Below are positions 58,101 to 64,000 of a stretch of DNA of 64,000 nt, in pieces. The translations under genes were made by a program, and so were the position numbers. The stretch spans positions 214,384,948-214,448,947 of the forward strand of contig NC_134082.1 of assembly GCF_000715075.1 (NCBI RefSeq). Reading direction: 5' to 3'. Each line of letters opens with the position of its first letter. The first letter of the stretch is position 1. The notes beneath the pieces were generated by a model. It was not told the DNA's origin. It made no database searches and worked only from the letters and a program-made list of their open reading frames with translations. This DNA comes from Nicotiana tabacum (lineage: Eukaryota > Streptophyta > Magnoliopsida > Solanales > Solanaceae).

Positions 58101-61100
58101 GAGGAGACTAATAAAATTGTTGAGGAGCATAAAGTTGTGTGGAACAAGTATGGCTGCTCCATTATGATGGATAAGTGGACGACAAGAATTGGGAAAATGA
58201 CTATTAATGTGCTGGTGAATTCTCGTAGGGGAAGTTTGTTTCTTGAGTCCATTGATGCTAGCGACTCATCCACTGAGTACATCAAAATGTTCACCTTATT
58301 TCAGAACACCATCGAAAAGATTGGCCTAAGCAAAGTTGTTCAAGTGGTCACTGATAATGCAAGTGAAAATGTGAAAGCGGATGGCATGATTGAAGGAGCG
58401 TACAAGAATGTCTATTGGACTCCATGTGCGGCTCATTGTATCAACTTGATGTTCGGGGACATTTTCAAGGAAAAACCCTTCTCTACAGTTTTTGGCCAGG
58501 GCGTTAGGGTACATTCTTATATTTCTCAACGGCCCTTGTTATTGAATAATGATGAGAAGAGTCACCATGCAAAAAAAAATTGGTGAAACCGGGCAAGACA
58601 AGGTTCGCCACTGCTTTCTTGACTTTGCATAGTATCCACTTGCAAAAAGCCAATTTAAGAAAGTTGTTCACTTTAGAGGAATGGAGCAGGAGTAAATTTG
58701 CAAAGGAAAGTGCGGGGAAAGATGTTGCACGCATTATTCTTTCTTATTTTTTTGGAATAATGTCCTTCATGCTCTTAAAATTGGTGGCCCTTTGGTTAAA
58801 GTACTCCGTTTGGTGGATGGGGAGCGAAAACCACCAATGGGCTACCTCTGTGAAGCTATGGATAGGGCCAAAGAGGCTATTCAAGCATCATTCACTGATG
58901 AGCTGAAATATGCAAAGGTCTTTCATATCATTGATGCAAGATGGAATGAGCAGCTTAATAGACCTTTGCATGCAGCTGGACTTATTTTGAACCCGTCACT
59001 CTATTATGATCAGCATGAGAATAATTCATTGGCTAAAGAAGTGTGGACAGGATTCCATCAGGTTGTTATCAAGTTGACCCCAGATGAAGACTTGCAAGAA
59101 AAGATAGTAGATCAGCTTGCTACTTACAAGGCAGCTAAAGGACTTTTTAAGCTTCGACTTGCAATTAAACAAAGAAAGACGAAGTCGCCAGGTGACCAAG
59201 TGTTTCTATATTTTATAGCTCTAACTTCAATTTATTTTTTATACTTATTAACTCTTGAACATTTTTTTTGACTTCTATAGTTGAGTGGTAGGACCAATAT
59301 GGTGTAGAGACTCCGGAGTTACAGACTTTCACCATCAAAGTTCTAAGTTCAACTTGTAGCTCATCCGGATGTGAAAGGAACTAGAGTGTTTTTGAACACG
59401 TGAGAAATAAAAAGAATTATTTCGTGTTTTGAGATAAAGTAAATTATATCTCAATTGTCCAAACTCCTACTAATTAGTTGACACATCTTGTTTGCAGATT
59501 CATACAAAGAAGAGGAATCGACTAACCTTGAAGCGCCTCCATAATCTAGTGTACATAAAATACAATAGAGCATTGAGATGTCGCTACAACCACCGCAATA
59601 TAATTGATCCAATTCTTTTGGACAATATTGATGAGGCTAATGAGTGGCTAAACGGAGTCCCCAAAAATTGTGAAGATGAAGAGGTATTTGAAGGCGACTC
59701 CGATTTCACTTGGGGTGATGTTGCGGTTGATAGTGGAGTTGGGGAGAACCGGAGAATCCTTATGGTTTAAGGAGATATACTCCAAGTTCAAGCTCTATTA
59801 GGAAGTCGATCCCTATCCCTAATTGATGAAGATGAAAGTGATCATGAAGAGGAGGGGGAAGAAGAAGATGACGAGTAATATGAAGATAATAGAGGAATTC
59901 AAGATTTTGACAATCTTGAAGAAGAAGAAGAAGAAGAGTAGAATGATTTGCTTGTCCTATGGTTTGTGGATGATTTGGTGGTACCTAGTACCTACTTTTA
60001 AGTTTTTAAATTGAAGTTTTTGATTATTTATAATTTTACATTATGTTTTTTAAGAATCGGGCTTCACTTTAATAAAGTGTGCGCTTCGCTTTGCGCTTCG
60101 CTTTTGAAGCGAGGCGAGACCTTGTCGCTTTTTTGCAAGTCGCGCTCTCAAAAACACTGCTTGCCACCTATCACTGGAAGATACAGCATAACTTACTGTA
60201 AGAATGTAACTAGCTTTCAAACCTGTTAGGAAGACTATCATAGCCACCGTAGTAACGCAGAAGACACTTCATGTTCAGTGGATGAAGGATAAGGTGCTGA
60301 CCATCAACTGCCTGAAATAATCAGGAAAGCATAAAACATGTATCAAGCTGTACATTACATATCTCTCACACACAACAAAAAGAAAAAAAGAAGGATATTG
60401 ACTAAACAGAAATGTTATGCTTAGTTTGAGTTGACAAAAGAAATTGAGGCAGCAATACTATCAAATGTTATGCTTAGCTTCAGACAAGATTATGCTAGGA
60501 TGCATTAAGGAGTTGCCGTGGAGCTAAAGGGAAGAAGCAAGCGGAAGCAGAAGAAAGCATGAGAAATGACCCCCAGGCAATTAATTGGACCATTTGAAGA
60601 AGAGGCAAAAGAGGACCTTTGAAGGTGTCAATAACACATATTCACAAGTGGAAAGTTTGTCACTCTTTTTTGTCTATTTTGAAGCCAAAGCATTCAAGTT
60701 TCTACGAATGATCAGATGACCTTCATGGAAAACAATATCTTTATATGGTACATCTATATTTTTGCATACATGGGCTTCCCGTTTCTGTGAATGAAATCCA
60801 ATCACTAGGCTCTACAACATACAATTTTATCAACTACATGCGTTGATATATTAAAAACGTAATAGCACACAAAATTAAGAACGGAATATTCTTTGTGGAA
60901 AATGGCTTTACCCGACTTTGCCTGATGTATTTAAGTAAGGGAGACTATCTATATCTATATCTACATATAGATTTTTCGATCAGCAGCTAAAACCCCACTG
61001 AAGAACTTGTTCATGAAAAGGTAGATTCAACAGAATCAAATCAATCACTTCAAAACAACAATAAAGTCTGAAACTTGCTCCAAGTCATCCCAACCACCAG

Positions 61101-64000
61101 CAACAAACTGAGTGCCTGAAAACACTGGAAAGACTTCTCTTTTATACCTCCCTTCAATTCAACAATGTTATGAAGCTCAGGTGAGGGATAAGTACCATGC
61201 AAACAGAAAAGAACCAACTATCCAACAAAAATAGTGATCTTAGAGACCAAGGTTTAAATTCCAAAAAAAAAAGCTTCGGGATGTTTCTCCATCTACTAAA
61301 CCTTGATGGACATGGTTACCGAGTACTTGTGCTTGGTAAGCGATGAATATAAATTATTCATGTATTTTCATACATATAAATAAGGATTTTTAAATAAACC
61401 ATGAATAAATATATTCGATTATCCTATACTTTCTAACAACTTTTGCAGAAGAAAGATGAATTGAGGAAAGAGTACTACAAGCAAAATAAAGAGGAAAAAG
61501 AGCAATGCACGTGGTAAACAAAAGTGAATGTAACTTTGAAGTCACAATATCAAATTTTGAAGTCACAACATTAAGTCTTGAAGTTACAACATCAAAACTT
61601 AAAGTTGCAACATCATCTCACCTTCGCTACTCATATTGTATTGTGACGCGGGGGGGGGGGGGGGGTCTTTGGGCAAGAGAAAACTACTCTTTGGTCTCTC
61701 TTTTGTCTTTAGTATTTTCTACTAGTTGTCTTTCTTTAGAAGAATAATATTTCTTCATAAGTTCTTTGTTTCTAAATTAGTTTTTTCTTACTTCATAATG
61801 GAGTAATCTTTTTTTGTTGGGATAGTTGATGAAGCTTGATATATATATTATAATACTATTTCAGTTTAATATATCCTTGGCTTGAAACTTTCTTTTTATA
61901 CTTTGTACTGTGCTGTAATAATAGTTTTAATTAATCATTATTATCACTTCTACATAATTTTATCTCTAAGTTATTTTTATATTGATTTGTAATTCTCACG
62001 AAGCAAAATTGATATATAATAACCAATGAATAAAATAGTATTGTGAGAGTAATTTTTAGTAAACTATTATTCCAAGTTCGTAATCTTGCTTGCCTCAGTT
62101 TTAATTTTCACGGAGGAATTGTTGTAGGCAAGATTATTGATTTTCTAGTAAAAATATTCTCACGAAGTTTTTACTACCTCTTGGCACAATTCAAGCAAGA
62201 AAAATATTTCGGTCTAATCATCACTAGTTTTAACTCAATTAATCACATAACCTCACGGAGTACTATTAATTGACTATTTCTTAGTGAACTAAATATAATT
62301 GCATTAGCAATAAGCAATTATTCCTCAGAGAAATACATGTAAAAATTGAAATTTTATTGTAATATATTATCAAGTGAATTCAACGAATCCAATCTTTATG
62401 GGACGATATCATAAACTATACTAGAATTTGACAAAGCACGAGCAGGAAAATTCTATACACATTGGCCTCGTAAAATAGTGCATACCAAGCTGAACATGGC
62501 ACCATCATTATAAGAAAATAGTGATCTTTGGCTATTTCATTGGTACCTGCCAAGCACAGATGATCTTACTACTTTTGTTGTTAAGTATGCCACAGTCGTT
62601 GAAGGAATAGGTTAATTTCTTCTTACAAGGTCTAATCACCTCATGAGCTAACTTTTAGTATGAGCTACGCTCAAGGTCCATTTGCTTAGCTATGTATCAG
62701 AGCTAGATTCATCCCTATTCTTTGTTACTCAATAGTGGCTACCATGCTATGTTGTCTACTCTCCAAATGTCCAGTCCTTGACGTAAGGGGCAGGACCAGA
62801 GGAGGGGGGGTTTAACGGTTGTTAAGTGTCTCATATTTGTAAAAAAAATTGGTTGTTGCTCCTTATATATTTCTGGGTAATCCTCACCTCATTAGCTAAC
62901 TTTAGGGGTGAGTTAGGCCAAATGTCCATTTTCTTAACAATACACATGTATCTAAATGTAATACACAAGTACTTGCATAAGAAAGACAACGTAATGATTA
63001 AGAAGTTCTTTTTTCTGAGAAGGATTAAGATGTTCTTTTGAAAACATGACAAGGTTTGAGATGTTCCCTCGAGAATATGGCAGTTTGAATTCCACATACT
63101 TACAGAAAATAAATACTCACAAAAAAGGTTATTTAATAATTGCTCCCCTATGTATATGATACCAAAAAACATGATCCGCAATTAAATTCACCTGGTAGAA
63201 ACTGTAGGAATTGATCTCTTCTCTGTCCGTAACGCCACTATTGTCTTTTTGTACGCTCTTGTTATTGTCATATAAGGTCAATGAAGATCCAACACAATCT
63301 CCTACTGATTCAGCATCTGCAGCTTGAATAAGCTGAGAGTCCCTCACTGCCTTATGGAGAGTTGAATTCTCCTGCGATATCGGCTGATCAGCGGGATGAC
63401 TGGATGGCATTTCTGGAGTAGATGGACCAGACGGGGTCTGAGAACTTTCTGGTGACAGAGATCCATTAGGACACTTTCCCAAATAATTGTCTCTGCTAGT
63501 GTTGTTTTTGACAGCAATGTGTTGCTCATTCCAATATTTCTTCCTCTGCTCCAATTGTTCCATTGCGGCACAGACAAAGGGAAGTTTCTCCATGTCATCA
63601 ACTAGGCCTGAATCTGCTCTAGCTAACCAACTATCAAGATCAGACACTGCCTGTCGGACAGAAAGGTCGACATCTGAAGTAAATGTGAACTTAGAAAAGG
63701 ACTTCTGAACCTCCTCTGTAGCACCAGTGCCATCATTATTTTTCAAAGATAAAGTAAATGAATCCTTGTCGCGGGTCAAAAGGACAAACTCTATGGCATC
63801 ACCAACACGATGTTGCTTAACGTTCTCAATTTGGATGGTGTACAAATCCTTCGAAGATATCATCATAAAGCACAAGGGACATTTCTTCCTGAAATCGTCT
63901 TTCCGCTCATCGTCTTCATAGATCATTAAATATTGCATAACACAAGGAAAACAAAAGATATGACCACATGATGTTATCTGAGGACAGAAAGGATCCTCTA
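52116..64000 (-). CDS. RNF10-type RING finger E3 ligase gene, 3' part (5' end beyond the window)
   Basis: Minus-strand exons visible: 64000(partial)-63192, 60311-60223, 54610-54508, 54416-54312, 53465-53348, 52591-52433 and 52270-52116. All are GT-AG and in frame, 511 residues to the stop. The first visible exon carries the second half of a RING-HC finger (CPQITSCGHIFCFPCVMQYL...KKCPLC), then a Ser/Pro-rich region. The conserved RNF10 middle follows (DGQHLILHPLNMKCLLRYYG, SVTQSEAMRRRYRFLSHFSL, CEINLSKMLPMDALSPFMEE, REKQRKWLARK) and a basic tail KRGKKPTRILMSTSGGRRY. Human RNF10 is an E3 ligase that ubiquitinates 40S ribosomal proteins in ribosome quality control. The same role in plants is inference. 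The long introns 54611-60222 and 60312-63191 hold mobile DNA. Confidence 0.9.
54723..56185. other. RNF10-like intron, unassigned part
   Basis: No gene seen. ORFs at 54729-54917 and 55684-55926 lack recognisable domains. The pyrimidine-rich CCCTCC words suggest decayed repeat sequence. Confidence 0.3.
56186..56339 (+). mobile_element. TS-type SINE, 5' truncated
   Basis: Box B GGTTCAAGCC lies at 56211-56220, followed by the TS body (GTGGAAGCAGCCACTAATG, TAGGCTGTCTACATCACACC, CTTGGGGTGCGGCCCTTCC) and the end CACCGGGCTGCCCTTT. It is better preserved than the copy at 6984. It is antisense to the host gene, in its intron 2 as counted from the window edge. Confidence 0.85.
56535..56700 (+). repeat. 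Left subterminal AAGCGA array of the hAT element
   Basis: About ten GAAGCGA/AAGCGCG/TCGCTT words within 165 bp, including GAAGCGACGCGACGCGAC. Together with the matching array at 60080-60145 these define the ends of the element. Confidence 0.7.
57210..57427. mobile_element. Stowaway MITE nested in the hAT element, with TA duplication
   Basis: 218 bp with near-perfect inverted ends CTCCCTCCGTTTCAATTTAT, continuing GTGAACC on both sides, flanked by TA at 57208-57209 and 57428-57429. This is the Tc1/mariner Stowaway signature. The well-matched ends suggest a young insertion. It lies 5' of the transposase reading frame. Confidence 0.9.
57493..59877 (+). pseudogene. hAT transposase relic (BED zinc finger, DUF659, hAT core)
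   Basis: The order is intact but broken. A BED finger (CQFCNKTTTGGIYRFKYHL, 57493-57927) comes first, then DUF659 (58047-58586: IMMDKWTTRIGKMTINVLVN, VVTDNASENV, CAAHCINLMF), more core (58580-59200: KTRFATAFLTLHSIHLQKA, IIDARWNEQLNRPLHAAG, LILNPSLYY), and a dimerisation-type end after an intron-like gap (59494-59770: LKRLHNLVYIKYNRAL). The tail is Asp/Glu-rich. Defects: a frameshift near 57910, a TAG replacing Trp in FAR*VYDAELPF (57957), a frameshift at the A9 run near 58572, another near 58750, and a stop near 59380. It is therefore non-functional. The source family is the large plant hAT group, typified by BED-DUF659 proteins. Confidence 0.9.
60312..62620. other. RNF10-like intron, AT-rich DNA with a G16 run
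   Basis: No gene seen. A run of 16 G (61650-61665) follows a region of repeated GAAGTCACAA-type words (61535-61615), where 'TTTGAAGTCACAACATCAA' recurs about four times with variation. Confidence 0.4.
62621..62950. mobile_element. Two degenerate LTR-end fragments (copia-like)
   Basis: 62628-62710 (ATCACCTCATGAGCTAACTTTTAG ... AAGGTCCATTTGCTTAGCT then TATCAGAGCTAG) looks like an LTR 3' end followed by a primer-binding site. 62879-62945 (AATCCTCACCTCATTAGCTAACTTTAGGGGTGAGTTAGGC ... ATGTCCATTTTCTTAACA) is a second copy of the same LTR end without the PBS. They are in the same orientation, so this may be the wreck of a Ty1/copia element. Confidence 0.45.

Larger units (their letters stand above)
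56531..60159 (+). mobile_element. hAT transposon (3.6 kb), decayed, inside the RNF10-like intron
   Basis: The right end, complemented, is CAGTGTTTTTGAGAGCGCG. The left end is CAGAAAAGCGCGCGCTTCG. Both ends carry dense subterminal arrays of AAGCGA/GCGCTTCGC words (56535-56700 and 60080-60145), the usual place for hAT transposase binding sites. The transposase relic lies between them. No 8-bp target duplication is visible at these boundaries, so the left end may be eroded. The right end is 63 bases inside the host intron, very close to exon 60223-60311. Confidence 0.75.

Noticed and set aside
61650..61665. G16 run as a functional quadruplex
   Set aside because: A plain homopolymer in an intron, more likely slippage (and prone to assembly error) than a designed element; recorded only as a repeat.

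Overview
This is a window of a large, transposon-rich plant nuclear genome, almost certainly Solanaceae and most likely Nicotiana or a close relative. The evidence is split genes with GT-AG introns, TS-type and Au-type SINEs, Stowaway and hAT MITEs, and 2.7-4.1 kb LTRs that begin TGTMACRACCC, a repeat landscape I associate with tobacco and pepper. No prokaryotic or viral features are present.

Layout: 1-7,000 is LTR-retrotransposon sequence (one 5' LTR with its primer-binding site and one solo LTR, both read leftward), followed by a TS SINE and a low-complexity tract. The FUS3 gene (B3 transcription factor, + strand, six exons) spans 9,119-16,769, and its 5.9 kb first intron is filled with SINEs, MITEs and an ABCG gene fragment. 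On the minus strand follow a mitochondrial phosphate carrier (17,964-21,839), a DYW-class PPR protein (24,780-26,847) and a phosphoglycerate-mutase-like protein without the usual active-site RHG (27,528-30,085). Between 30.6 and 33.0 kb are two related hairpin-rich elements. A CGR1-type ribosome-biogenesis gene is at 33,125-33,715 (+) and an 11-exon GT29 sialyltransferase-like gene at 34,398-41,292 (-).

The segment 41.8-51.7 kb is mobile DNA again: a hAT MITE with target-site duplication, a 4.1 kb solo LTR with perfect 5-bp duplications, and a decayed MULE carrying a transposase and a GRF zinc-finger accessory gene. From 52,116 to the right edge lies the 3' part of an RNF10-type RING-finger gene (-). 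Its 5.6 kb intron holds a decayed hAT transposon, which has a Stowaway MITE nested in it, and a SINE.

The genes do not form a pathway. They are a typical euchromatic mixture: seed-maturation regulator, mitochondrial carrier, RNA-editing factor, signalling-like phosphatase relative, ribosome biogenesis, Golgi glycosylation and ubiquitin ligase. From memory, FUS3, the DYW PPR and the PGM-like gene correspond to the neighbours At3g26790, At3g26782 and At3g26780 in Arabidopsis, so part of the order looks ancestral. Exon models were built by hand from splice sites and reading-frame continuity, and each model closes in frame. I found no clearly new biological system. The most interesting leads are the substituted PGM-like active site, a G-quadruplex motif and a long upstream ORF at FUS3, and the transposon end structures.
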